Below are positions 53,060 to 62,477 of a stretch of 64,000 nt of DNA, one piece after another. Where the stretch lies: assembly GCF_036967205.1 (NCBI RefSeq), contig NZ_CP146022.1, forward strand, positions 7,254,001-7,318,000, read 5' to 3'. Made by a program: the position numbers and the translations under genes. The DNA is from Streptomyces sp. Q6. GTDB taxonomy: Bacteria > Actinomycetota > Actinomycetes > Streptomycetales > Streptomycetaceae. Each line of letters begins with the position of its first letter. The stretch's first letter is position 1. The notes beneath the pieces are model-generated. The model saw nothing but the letters and a program-made list of their open reading frames with translations. It was not told the DNA's origin and ran no database searches.

Positions 53060-54658
53060 ATGACCGAAATATCCTCCATTGTCGCTACGTCCGTGACCCG
53101 CCGCTCCACCCTGCGCGCCGCCGGAGCGGGCGCCGCGCTCCTCGGGCTCGGCCTGTCCGGTTGCCGCAGCGCCGCGACGGGAGGTGCCGCGTCCGCCGAC
53201 GCGTCGGGCGACGCGAAGCCGGTCAAGGGCGGCACCCTCACCATCGCCTCCCAGCAGGACTTCACGCCCGCCCTGCTGTTCACCATCAGCGGCGCCTGCC
53301 TGCCGCAGCGCCTGATCTACAACACGCTCACCGTCTACGACAAGAACTTCGACCCGCAGCCCGAACTGGCCACGAAGTGGGACGTCTCCGACGACGGCAG
53401 GACCGTCACGCTGCACCTGCGCGAGGGAGTGACCTTCCACGACGGCAGGGCGTTCACCGCCGACGACGTCGTCAGCTCCATCAAGAACACGCAGAACCCG
53501 GACCGCTCCGCCCAGTTGCGCTCCACCGCGCTCGCCATCACCGGCTTCGACAAGAAGGGCGACCACGAGCTGGTCCTCACCCTCGACCACCCGGTGAGCA
53601 ATCTCTTCGACCTCTTCGAGTTCATGATCATCTCGGATGGCGGCAATGTGCCGGACGCCCTCACCGGCAAGAAGTTCAACGGCACGGGCCCGTTCCGGGC
53701 GAAGAAGTGGACCCCGGGCACGTCCTTCACCTTCGAGCGCAACGACGCGTACTGGAAGGACGAGGGCCCCTACCTGGACGCCGTCGAGATCCGTGTCATC
53801 TCGGAGACCGACTCCATCGCCTCGGCCCTGAAGACCGGCGAGGTGCACCTGACCTTCCAGCTCGACGGCAAGAACAACAAGGCCTTCTCCTCCCAACCCG
53901 CCTTCACCGTCAACCAGTTCAGCTACGGCACCGGCGGCTCGTACTACGTCGGCGCGAACGTCACCCACCCCGAGCTCAAGGAGAAGGCGGTCCGCCAGGC
54001 CATCTCCTACGCCGTCGACCGCGACCGCCTGGTCAGCCAGGTGATGTACGGGTTCGGCACCGCCACGGACACCCCCTGGACCAAGGACTCCGTGGCCTTC
54101 GCGCCGTCCGAGCCGGTCTCCCGCAAGCACGACCCGGCGAAGGCGCGCGAGCTGCTCAAGTCGGTCGGCGCCACGGGCCTGAAACTGACCATGGAGTACG
54201 TCACCGGACAGGACGCCTTCGCCCAGCTCGTCCAGTACGACCTCAAGCAGGTCGGCATCACCGTCGACATCGTCCCCCGCGACCCGGCCGCCTGGCAGAA
54301 GAAGCTCATCGCCCAGGACTTCGACGCGCTGTGGTGCGGCGGGCACGGCTTCGGCCAGTCCATCCCGTCCACGCTCGCCGTCTCGGCGTACCCCTTCAAC
54401 GCGGAGAAGAACACGTCGAAGTTCTCCTCCGCCGCGTACAAGAAGCTCGCCGTCGGCGCCTGGAACACCACCGCCGATCCCACCGGGGCCGCCGCCCGAG
54501 GGCTCTACAAGAAGCTCACCGACCTCCTCCTCGACGAGTGCTTCGTGATCGATCTCGCCGCCGTCCCCGCCACCGCGGTGTACACGACCAAGCTGCACGA
54601 CATCGCGATCAACCGCTACGGCCTGCTCGACCTCGACACCGCCTACCTCGCCAAGTAG
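53060..54658 (+). CDS. ABC solute-binding lipoprotein, family 5 (Dpp/Opp/nickel type)
   Basis: 532 aa. A Tat-like, lipoprotein signal (SVTRRSTLRAAGAGAALLGL, then GLSGC with the lipidated Cys near residue 34) precedes a family 5 binding domain: KGGTLTIASQQDFTPALLF, ELATKWDVSDDGRTVTLHLR, EGVTFHDGRAFTADDVVSSI, FNGTGPFRAKKW and RQAISYAVDRDRLVSQVM. It captures a solute outside the membrane for the two permeases that follow. The family includes peptide, nickel and glutathione receptors. The neighbouring sulfatase suggests a sulfated or sulfonated ligand, which is inference. Confidence 0.88.
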   Translation: MTEISSIVATSVTRRSTLRAAGAGAALLGLGLSGCRSAATGGAASADASGDAKPVKGGTLTIASQQDFTPALLFTISGACLPQRLIYNTLTVYDKNFDPQPELATKWDVSDDGRTVTLHLREGVTFHDGRAFTADDVVSSIKNTQNPDRSAQLRSTALAITGFDKKGDHELVLTLDHPVSNLFDLFEFMIISDGGNVPDALTGKKFNGTGPFRAKKWTPGTSFTFERNDAYWKDEGPYLDAVEIRVISETDSIASALKTGEVHLTFQLDGKNNKAFSSQPAFTVNQFSYGTGGSYYVGANVTHPELKEKAVRQAISYAVDRDRLVSQVMYGFGTATDTPWTKDSVAFAPSEPVSRKHDPAKARELLKSVGATGLKLTMEYVTGQDAFAQLVQYDLKQVGITVDIVPRDPAAWQKKLIAQDFDALWCGGHGFGQSIPSTLAVSAYPFNAEKNTSKFSSAAYKKLAVGAWNTTADPTGAAARGLYKKLTDLLLDECFVIDLAAVPATAVYTTKLHDIAINRYGLLDLDTAYLAK

Positions 54659-54692
54659 GCGGCAGCGCAACGGAACTGAGGAGATCCCACCC

Positions 54693-55637
54693 ATGCGCTC
54701 CTATCTCGTCAAACGCGTCCCCTCGGCCCTGGCGGTCCTCGTCCTCGCGTCCGTCGCCGTCTTCCTCCTGCTGCGCCTGATCCCCGGCGATCCGGCGGAC
54801 AGCCTCGCGGGCGCGGACGCGAGCCCGGCGTCCGTCGAGGCGATACGCCACCGGCTCGGCCTGGACGCGTCACCGTTCACCCAGTACTTCCACTGGCTCG
54901 GCGACCTGTTCTCCGGGCACCTCGGCGCGTCGTACGTCATCGGCGGCGATGTCGCCGACCTCATCGGCGCGGGCCTCGGCGCGACCGTGCAGCTGACGCT
55001 GGGCGCGCTGGCGTGGGTGCTGGTCCTCGGCCTCACCGGGGGAGTGCTCGGCGCCACCTCGCGGCGCAGGCCCGTCCAGGCGCTCGTCCGGGTGCTGACC
55101 ACGGCGGCGCTCTCGGTGCCGCCGTTCGTCAGCGGCGTCGTCCTGGTCCTGGTGTTCGCCGTGCTCCTCGGGCTGCTGCCGTCCGGCGGCGCCGGCTCGT
55201 TCCTCGACGCCCCCGACCTCGCCGCGCAGTACCTGCTGCTCCCGTCGCTCTGCCTCGCCCTGCCCTCCGCGGCGGTCCTCGCCCGCTACCTGAAGGACAG
55301 CCTGGAACGCACCCTCGACGAGGACTACGTCCGCACCGCCACCGCCCTCGGCGTCCCCCGCCGCCGCATCCTGTGGCGGCACGCCCTGCCCAACGCGGCC
55401 CCGCCCGTCGTCACCCTCCTCGGGATGCAGATCGGCCATCTGCTCGGCGGCGCCGTCCTGGTGGAGGCGATCTTCTCCTGGCCGGGCCTCGGCCGCCTCG
55501 CCCAGGAAGCCGTGCTGCGCCGCGACTACCCCGTCATCCAGGACCTGTTGCTGCTGCTCGTCGTCGTGTTCGTGGTCGTGCAGCTGCTCACCGACGTCGT
55601 CTACGCGTGGCTCGATCCGCGCATCCGTTTCGAGTGA
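54693..55637 (+). CDS. ABC transporter permease, DppB type
   Basis: 314 aa with about six transmembrane helices. The N-terminus is typical (VAVFLLLRLIPGDPADSLAG) and the EAA loop (DEDYVRTATALGVPRRRILW) contacts the ATPase. It ends EAIFSWPGLGRLAQEAV and DVVYAWLDPRIRF, both standard for DppB. ATG 54693 follows GAGGAG, 34 bp after the binding-protein stop. It forms the transport channel with the next permease. Confidence 0.9.
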   Translation: MRSYLVKRVPSALAVLVLASVAVFLLLRLIPGDPADSLAGADASPASVEAIRHRLGLDASPFTQYFHWLGDLFSGHLGASYVIGGDVADLIGAGLGATVQLTLGALAWVLVLGLTGGVLGATSRRRPVQALVRVLTTAALSVPPFVSGVVLVLVFAVLLGLLPSGGAGSFLDAPDLAAQYLLLPSLCLALPSAAVLARYLKDSLERTLDEDYVRTATALGVPRRRILWRHALPNAAPPVVTLLGMQIGHLLGGAVLVEAIFSWPGLGRLAQEAVLRRDYPVIQDLLLLLVVVFVVVQLLTDVVYAWLDPRIRFE

Positions 55638-55648
55638 GGGGCCACGCC

Positions 55649-56512
55649 ATGACCGCCATCGCCGCTCCGCCGACCACCGGGCGCCCCCGTGAACTCCGAC
55701 AGAACCCCTACGTCCAGGGCCTCCTGACGCCGCGTGGCATCGTCGGGCTCGTCCTCGTCGGCGGGATCGCCCTCGCCGGACTGCTCGCCCCGCTGCTCGC
55801 GCCCGCCTCGCCCACCGCGCAGTCCGCCGACTCGCTGACCGGGCTGCTGGCCGCCGGGCATCCGCTCGGCACCGACGATCTCGGCCGCGACGTCCTCAGC
55901 CGCGTCCTGTACGGGATCCGCTCCGACCTGTGGATCATCGCCGCGGCCGTGCCGCTCGGCGCGCTGCTCGGGGTGGGGCTCGCGCTCGCCGCGACGACGG
56001 CCCGGGTCGTCGACACCGTCGTCCAGCGGATCTTCGACCTGATCTTCGCCTTCCCGGGACTCGTCCTCGCCCTCGCCGTCACCGCGATCGTCGGTCCGGG
56101 CGCGGGCACCGTGGTCCTCGTCGTCGCGCTCGCCGAGATCCCCGTGTTCGGACGGCAGTTGAGGGCGGCGATCCTGGTGCACCGCGAGCGCGAGTACGCG
56201 GTCGCGGCCGCCGTCGGCGGAGCCTCCCGGCAGCGCGTCCTCGTCCGCCACATCCTGCCCAACGCCGCCGACCCACTGATCGTGCAGATCGCCGTGTCCC
56301 TGTCCGTCGCGGTGTTCATCGAGGGCGGCATGAGCTACCTCGGCGTCGGCGTCGTCGCGCCCGCCCCCTCGCTCGGCAACATCCTCGCCTCGGCCGTCGG
56401 CCACCTCGGCGACACCCCGTCCCTCGCCCTGGTCCCTCTCGCCGTGGTCACACTCCTCGTCCTCGGCCTCTCGCTCCTCGCCGAGGCCCTCAACCAGGGA
56501 GTACGCCGATGA
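55649..56512 (+). CDS. ABC transporter permease, DppC type
   Basis: 287 aa with about six transmembrane helices. The segment GHPLGTDDLGRDVLSRVLYG is diagnostic of DppC-type permeases, and EREYAVAAAVGGASRQRVLV is the EAA loop. The end includes IEGGMSYLGVGVVAPAPSLG. The stop overlaps the ATG of the ATPase gene (ATGA). It completes the membrane channel of the peptide/nickel-type importer. Confidence 0.9.
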   Translation: MTAIAAPPTTGRPRELRQNPYVQGLLTPRGIVGLVLVGGIALAGLLAPLLAPASPTAQSADSLTGLLAAGHPLGTDDLGRDVLSRVLYGIRSDLWIIAAAVPLGALLGVGLALAATTARVVDTVVQRIFDLIFAFPGLVLALAVTAIVGPGAGTVVLVVALAEIPVFGRQLRAAILVHREREYAVAAAVGGASRQRVLVRHILPNAADPLIVQIAVSLSVAVFIEGGMSYLGVGVVAPAPSLGNILASAVGHLGDTPSLALVPLAVVTLLVLGLSLLAEALNQGVRR

Positions 56513-58395
56513 GCGCCGCCCCCGTCCTCGACGTCACCGACCTCAGCGTGGAGTTCCCCGACCCGACCGGGACCCGGCCGCCGGTCCGTGCGGTCCGCGG
56601 CGTCTCCTTCCGCCTCGCCGCCGGCGACACCCTCGGCATCGTCGGCGAGTCCGGCTCGGGCAAGTCCACCACCGCGCTCGCCCTGATGCGGATGCTGCCC
56701 GGCACCGGACGGGTCACCGGCGGCTCCGTACGCCTGGGCGACACGGACCTGGCGACACTCGACGACACCGCGCTGCGCGCCGTCCGCGGCGACCGCGTCG
56801 GCATGATCTTCCAGGACCCGCTCACCTCCCTGAACCCGGTCCTGACCATCGGCCGCCACCTCGACGAAGTGCTGCGCGCCCACGGCCGCGGCGACCGGGC
56901 GGCCCGCCGCGCCCGCTCCCTCGAACTCCTCGACCTGGTCGGCATCCACGACGCCGCGGGCCGCCTCGACGACCACCCCCACCAGTACTCCGGCGGCATG
57001 CGCCAGCGCGTCATGATCGCCCTCGCCCTCGCCAACGACCCCGAGGTGCTCCTCGCCGACGAGCCCACCACCGCCCTCGACGCCACCGTCCAGGACCAGA
57101 TCCTCGGCGTCCTCGACACAGCCACCAAGGAGACCGGCACCGCGCTGGTCCTCATCACCCACAACCTCGGCGTCGTGGCCCGCGCCTGCGACCGGGTCGC
57201 GGTGATGTACGGCGGCCGCATCGTCGAGGAAGGCCCCACCCGCGACGTCCTGCACGCCCCCCGCCACCCCTACTCGGCGGGCCTCCTGGCGGCGGTCCCA
57301 CGCCTCGACCGTCCGGCGGGCACCCGCCTGGAGGGCATCGCGGGCAGCCCGCCCGACCTGTCGCTGCCGCTCGCCGGCTGCGCGTTCGCGCCGCGGTGCG
57401 CGCGGGCGACACAGGAGTGCGGGACGACGGAGCCGCCCGTCACCGAGGACCGTACGCGCGCGGCCTGCCTGGAACCGATCGCCGCGGCGGACACCCCGGG
57501 ACCGGCGCGAGCGACCACCGACGCTCCGCGCCCGGCACGACACGAGAACGCCGCGCGGCGGGAAACCGTCCTCACCGCCGAGAACCTCCACAAGCACTTC
57601 CCGGCGTCGTCGTCCCGCCGCCGCGCCGACCGCAGGGAGACCCGAGCCCTCGACGGAGTCGACCTCACCCTCACCGCGGGCGAGACCCTCGGCGTCGTGG
57701 GCGAGTCCGGCTCGGGCAAGTCCACCCTGGCCCGCACCCTCATCGGCATCCACCCGGCCACCTCGGGCACGGTCACCTTCCGAGGCACCCCGGTCGCCCC
57801 GGCCGACCGGCGGCAACTCCACGACCTGCGCCGCCAGGTCCAGCTCGTCTTCCAGGACCCCTACGCCTCGCTCAACCCCCGCCTCACGGTCGGCCGGATC
57901 ATCGCGGAACCGCTCATCGCCTTCGGTATCGGCACCGAACGGGACCGGCCGCGCGAGGTGGCGCGGCTCCTGGAGCAGGTCGGCCTCGATCCGAGCGCCG
58001 CCGACCGCCACCCGCGCGACTTCTCCGGCGGCCAGCGCCAGCGCATCGGCATCGCCCGCGCCCTCGCGCCGTCCCCCGCCGTCCTCATCTGCGACGAACC
58101 GGTCTCGGCGCTCGACGTGTCGGTCCAGGCCCAGGTCGTCAACCTCCTCGCCGACCTCCAGCGGGACCTCGACCTGGCCCTGGTCTTCATCGCCCACGAC
58201 CTCGCGGTGGTACGCCAGGTCTCGCACCGCATCGCCGTCATGCGGCACGGCCGCATCGTCGAGACCGGCCCCGCCGACGACCTCGTGGAGAACCCCCGGC
58301 ACCCGTACACACGGACGCTGCTGGCCGCCGCCCCCGAGCCGGTCGTCCGCGGCTCGCTCACCGACCCGCACACCCGATGGGAAGCCACCGCATGA
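56509..58395 (+). CDS. ABC transporter ATPase, fused DppD-DppF type
   Basis: 628 aa with two complete ATPase domains, where most operons have two genes. Domain 1 (about 1-310): GIVGESGSGKSTTALAL, IFQDPLTSLNPV, YSGGMRQRVMIALALAN, LLADEPTTALD; it ends in the Cys-rich motif of peptide transporters (GCAFAPRCARATQECG). Domain 2 (about 345-625): GVVGESGSGKSTLARTLIG, QLVFQDPYASLNPRL, FSGGQRQRIGIARALAP, ICDEPVSALDVSVQAQVV. The linker is charged and flexible. Both ends overlap neighbours by four bases. It powers the importer. Confidence 0.92.
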   Translation: MSAAPVLDVTDLSVEFPDPTGTRPPVRAVRGVSFRLAAGDTLGIVGESGSGKSTTALALMRMLPGTGRVTGGSVRLGDTDLATLDDTALRAVRGDRVGMIFQDPLTSLNPVLTIGRHLDEVLRAHGRGDRAARRARSLELLDLVGIHDAAGRLDDHPHQYSGGMRQRVMIALALANDPEVLLADEPTTALDATVQDQILGVLDTATKETGTALVLITHNLGVVARACDRVAVMYGGRIVEEGPTRDVLHAPRHPYSAGLLAAVPRLDRPAGTRLEGIAGSPPDLSLPLAGCAFAPRCARATQECGTTEPPVTEDRTRAACLEPIAAADTPGPARATTDAPRPARHENAARRETVLTAENLHKHFPASSSRRRADRRETRALDGVDLTLTAGETLGVVGESGSGKSTLARTLIGIHPATSGTVTFRGTPVAPADRRQLHDLRRQVQLVFQDPYASLNPRLTVGRIIAEPLIAFGIGTERDRPREVARLLEQVGLDPSAADRHPRDFSGGQRQRIGIARALAPSPAVLICDEPVSALDVSVQAQVVNLLADLQRDLDLALVFIAHDLAVVRQVSHRIAVMRHGRIVETGPADDLVENPRHPYTRTLLAAAPEPVVRGSLTDPHTRWEATA

Positions 58396-60710
58396 GCACC
58401 ACCGACGCCCCCGACCAGCGCCGCCCCGACCCCTACGCGGACTTCCCCGGCACGGTCGGCCGCACCTTCGCCGAGTCGACACCCCACTGGGCGCCCCGCC
58501 CCGACACCGAGGGCAAGCCGAACATCGTGGTCGTCCTCGTCGACGACATGGGCTACAGCGACACCGGGCCCTACGGCTCCGAGATCGACACCCCCGTCCT
58601 CGACCGCCTCGCCTCCGACGGCGTACGCCTCACCAACTACCACACCGCCCCGCTCTGCTCACCGTCCCGCGCGGCCCTGCTCACCGGCCTCAACCCGCAC
58701 CGCGCCGGCTACTCCTTCGTCGCCAACGCCGACGCGGGCTTCCCCGGATACGCCATGGAGATCGCCGACACGGTCCCCACCCTCGCCCAGACCCTGCATG
58801 GTGCGGGCTACGCCACGTACGCCGTCGGCAAATGGCACCTGTCGCGCGACTCGGCGTCCCACGCCGCCGACAGCCGCGGCAACTGGCCCCTCCAGAAGGG
58901 CTTCGACCAGTACTACGGGGTCCTCGAAGGTCTCACCTCGATCTTCCACCCGCACCAACTCGTGCGTGACAACAGCCCGTTGGACATCGACTCGTTCGCG
59001 GACGACTACTACTACACCGACGACATCACCGACCAGGCGATCTCGATGCTGAAGTCGCTGCGCGCCCACGACCCCGACAAACCGTTCTTCCTCTACTACG
59101 CGCACAACGCGGTGCACGGCCCGCTCCAGGCCAAGCCCGCCGACATCGCCAAGTACCGCGGCCGCTACGCCGACGGCTGGGACCGGCTGCGCGCCTCCCG
59201 CTTCGCACGCCAACTCGCCGCCGGACTGTTCCCCGAAGGCACCCGGCTGCCCGACCGCAACGCCGAGGCGGGCCACGACGTGCCCGCCTGGGACGAGCTC
59301 ACCGACACCCAACAGGCCCTCTACGCCCGCTACATGGAGGTGTACGCGGCGGTCGTCGACAACGTCGACCAGAACCTCGGCCGGCTCGTCGACACCCTCG
59401 ACCAGCTCGGCGAACTCGACGACACCATCATCCTGTTCACCTCCGACAACGGCGGCACCGGCGAAGGCGGCCGCGAGGGCACCCGCTCCTACTTCTCCCG
59501 CTTCGCCCACCACCCGCGGCTGCCCGACGACTGGAACCCGGACGTCGCCCGCGACATCGACCTGATCGGCGGCCCGCGCTCGCTGGTCCACTATCCGCGC
59601 GGCTGGGGCATGGCCTCCAACACCCCGTTCCGGCTGTACAAGGGCAACACCTACGCGGGCGGCGTACGCGTCCCCTCCGTGCTCACCTGGAAGAACGGAC
59701 TGCCCTCCGGAGCCACCCGCCACCAGTACCAGTACGTCACCGACATCGCGCCCACCCTCCTCGAACTCGCCGGCGTACAGCGCCCGACGGAGATCCACGG
59801 GCGGCCCACGCTCGCCGAGGACGGCACCTCCTTCGTGCCCGTCCTCAAGGACGCCGCCGCACCCTCCACCCACGGCGAGCAGTACTCGGAGATCACCGGG
59901 GACCGCTCCTACTACCGCGACGGCCTCAAGCTCGTCACCCTGCACCGCCCAGGCACGCCCTACGACGACAGCGAATGGTCCCTGTACGACATCACCACGG
60001 ACCCCACCGAGACGACCGACCTGGCCGACCGGCACCCGGAACTGGTCAAGGAGCTGGCCGCCGCCTGGGACCAGGCGGCCTGGCGCAACGGCGTCTTCCC
60101 CCTGGTCGACACCAGCGGCGGCTTCCTGCGCCGCCACCCCGCCGACGAACGCTACGAACGCCCCCTGCGCCTGCTCCCCGGCACCCCGGAACTGGAGCGC
60201 TACCGCAGCTCCCGCCTCATCTCCTTCCGCGACTTCCGTGTGGATGTCGACCTGGCCGGCCCACCCGCCGAGGGCGTGCTCGTCTCGCACGGCGACCAGG
60301 GCGGCGGCTACAGCCTCTACATCGAGGACGGCCGCCTGAACTTCGCGTTCAACGAGTACGGCGAACTGGTGACGGCCGACGCGGGAGCGGTGCCCGCCGA
60401 GGCCCGCACCCTGAGCCTCGTCGCCACCGCCCAGGAAGGCATCCGCTGGGGCTTCGACGTCTTCGTCGACGGGGAGCGCACCGGCGGCCTCGACAGCGTC
60501 CACCAACTCCTCGGCATGGCCCCCCTCCAGGGCATCAGCGTCGGCATCGACCGCAAGTCACCGGTGTCCTGGCCGGTGTACGAGCGCCACCGCACCTTCC
60601 GGTACACCGGCGCACTGCGCGCCGTGACCTACACGCCGGGCCCGAAAGCCGCCTACGACCCGCAGGTCATCGCGCGGACCCTGAACGAGGCGGCGGCGGC
60701 CTTCGAATGA
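58392..60710 (+). CDS. Sulfatase (formylglycine type I) with C-terminal LamG-like domain
   Basis: 772 aa. Metal-site start NIVVVLVDDMGYSDTGPYGS, formylglycine motif APLCSPSRAALLTGLNPHR, then VGKWHLSRD and FTSDNGGTGEGGREGTRSY. A C-terminal beta-sandwich (about residues 600-765; ISFRDFRVDVDLAGPP, VLVSHGDQGGGYSLYIEDG) resembles LamG-type or concanavalin-like domains often found in large arylsulfatases. There is no signal peptide, so it acts on imported substrate. The ATG overlaps the ATPase stop (ATGA). It is a different sulfatase from the one at 48286-49716, which is shorter and lacks the extra domain. Confidence 0.88.
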   Translation: MSTTDAPDQRRPDPYADFPGTVGRTFAESTPHWAPRPDTEGKPNIVVVLVDDMGYSDTGPYGSEIDTPVLDRLASDGVRLTNYHTAPLCSPSRAALLTGLNPHRAGYSFVANADAGFPGYAMEIADTVPTLAQTLHGAGYATYAVGKWHLSRDSASHAADSRGNWPLQKGFDQYYGVLEGLTSIFHPHQLVRDNSPLDIDSFADDYYYTDDITDQAISMLKSLRAHDPDKPFFLYYAHNAVHGPLQAKPADIAKYRGRYADGWDRLRASRFARQLAAGLFPEGTRLPDRNAEAGHDVPAWDELTDTQQALYARYMEVYAAVVDNVDQNLGRLVDTLDQLGELDDTIILFTSDNGGTGEGGREGTRSYFSRFAHHPRLPDDWNPDVARDIDLIGGPRSLVHYPRGWGMASNTPFRLYKGNTYAGGVRVPSVLTWKNGLPSGATRHQYQYVTDIAPTLLELAGVQRPTEIHGRPTLAEDGTSFVPVLKDAAAPSTHGEQYSEITGDRSYYRDGLKLVTLHRPGTPYDDSEWSLYDITTDPTETTDLADRHPELVKELAAAWDQAAWRNGVFPLVDTSGGFLRRHPADERYERPLRLLPGTPELERYRSSRLISFRDFRVDVDLAGPPAEGVLVSHGDQGGGYSLYIEDGRLNFAFNEYGELVTADAGAVPAEARTLSLVATAQEGIRWGFDVFVDGERTGGLDSVHQLLGMAPLQGISVGIDRKSPVSWPVYERHRTFRYTGALRAVTYTPGPKAAYDPQVIARTLNEAAAAFE

Positions 60711-60724
60711 CGGGCCCGCGGACG

Positions 60725-62229
60725 TCAGGCGGGGTCCAGGCCGAGCGGGTCGAAGGCGTGCTTCTCCCAGATCCGGCGCGAGGACTCCTGCGGATACGAG
60801 GCCGTGGTCGACGGCGCGTCGAAGATCCGGGTCAGCCGTTCGCCGGGGAGGTACGGCGCCCACCCCGGCTGCCCGTGCTCGGCGAACGCCGTCCACGCCT
60901 CGCCCATCTCCGCCGACAGGGCCACCGCCTCGGCCGGGGCACCGCCGCCGAAGAACATCCGGGAGAAGTCGTTGTCCAGCGTTCCGAAGACGAGCGGCAC
61001 GTCGAGCGCGTGCGCCGCCCCCAACGTCGGTGACCGCCAGGCGAGTTCGTACAGGTACGCGGTACCGCCACCGGCCGCCTGCGCCTCGGCGAGCCGCTGG
61101 CTCGGCATCCGGAACAGCCAGTCGGACATCACCAGCTCCTGCAACGCCGACGGGTCCGCGGACGGATACGCCGCGCGGTAGTCGTCCTCGGCCTGCGGAC
61201 CCGGGCCGAAGCGGCGCAGCGCCAGTGACGCCTCGTCCGCGGTCGTCGCCCCGTACCGCCCGGCCAGGACCGTGAACAGGCGGTACTCGTCGCGGTTGTG
61301 ACCGACCATCAGGTGCACGTCGCGCGCGGCGCCCGCCGCCAGTGCCGTCCACGGGTCCTCGGGCAGCACCTCGCCGTCGACCACCGGGGAGAACGGCGTC
61401 AGCGTGTGCGCGACGCGGCCCCAGCGGCCGGCGTACGACGGCAGGTCCCGGATCAGCGCGTCGGTCGCGTCGCGCAACGCGTCGGGGAGTGGGCGGCGAG
61501 GTCGGCCGCCGACGCGCCCGGTGCGCCGAGCCGCTCCGCTATCCGTGCCCCGATGTCCCGCGCCAGCTCCCGCGTGAAGAACGTGCCGGGCACGCTCTGC
61601 GCGATCGCCGCGCGCACCAGGCCCGCCGCCGACGGCATCGCGAGCAGCGACGCCACCGCGCCCGCGCCCGCCGACTCGCCGAACACCGTCACCCGGTCCG
61701 GATCCCCGCCGAACGCCCCGATGTTCTCCCGCACCCAGCGCAGCGCCGCCACCTGGTCGAGCAGGCCGCGGTTGGCCGGCGCGCCGTCGAACACGCCGAA
61801 CCCCTCGGCGCCGACCCGGTGGTTGAACGTCACGACCACCACACCGCGCTCGGCGAGCGCCGCCCCGTCGTACGGCGGCCCGTCCGCGGACCCGGTGAGG
61901 TAGGCGCCGCCGTACACATAGACGAGGACCGGCAGCCGGGCCGCACCGAGCTCCGGCGACCACACGTTGACCGTCAGCCAGTCGTCGCCCTCGGGCGCGG
62001 CGGTGCGCGGGACCGCCGTGGCCAGCGACTGCGGAGGCGGCGGCCCGAAGGCGACCGCGTCCCGCACGCCGTCCCAGGTCAGCGCGGGCACCGGGGCCGC
62101 CAAGTGCAGTGCTCCGACCGGGGGTTGGGCGTACGGGATGCCGCGAAAGACATGGAGCGGCCCACGGGTGCGCCCGCGGACGAGTCCCGTCGTGGTGCGT
62201 ACGGGAGCGGTGGCGGTGGCGTCGGTCAT
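60725..62229 (-). pseudogene. Type B carboxylesterase, frameshifted
   Basis: Reconstructed length about 501 aa. The N-terminal half (VFRGIPYAQPPVG, LPVLVYVYGGAYLTGS with oxyanion glycines, VFGESAGAGAVASLLAMPSA with the catalytic Ser) is a type B carboxylesterase. The C-terminal half is in another frame (SYAGRWGRVAHTLTPFSPVV, LMVGHNRDEYRLF, YLYELAWRSP). One missing base in the CCCC run (GGGG at 61484-61487 on the + strand) restores LAAHSPDALRDA exactly. The family hydrolyses carboxyl esters, often of drug-like or aromatic alcohols. Its place beside the sulfatase operon may mean that it removes ester groups from the same compounds, which is inference. Confidence 0.85.
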
Positions 62230-62477
62230 ACGGTGTGTCCCTCCTGGGGGGCGAGGCCGCCGGGCGTGGTGGCCGCCGTACAGCATCCACGATGACACGA
62301 GTCATCGGAGTATCTGTCCCGTACCGCGGAACGCCGCTGATCCGACCGCGCGCCGCGGGCTCCCGGGAACCTCAGCCTTCCCGGTGGTGGACCCAATCCG
62401 CCCTGGTAGCAGTAGAGTTGACGTGGTAGCTTCGCCCGAAGTTCCGACGGGTGGGACCGACGCACGGGGGATGGTCG
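62230..62477. other. Divergent region before the VMAP gene
   Basis: About 250 bases holding the promoters of the leftward carboxylesterase and rightward VMAP gene. It contains the inverted repeat at 62291-62306. A TTGACG hexamer at 62418-62423 could be a -35 element. Confidence 0.4.
62291..62306. promoter_or_regulatory. Inverted repeat GATGAC-ACGA-GTCATC, candidate operator
   Basis: Six-base perfect arms with a four-base spacer, 62 bp upstream of the carboxylesterase start, in the shape expected for a GntR/TetR-type dimer site. No regulator gene is adjacent. Confidence 0.45.
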
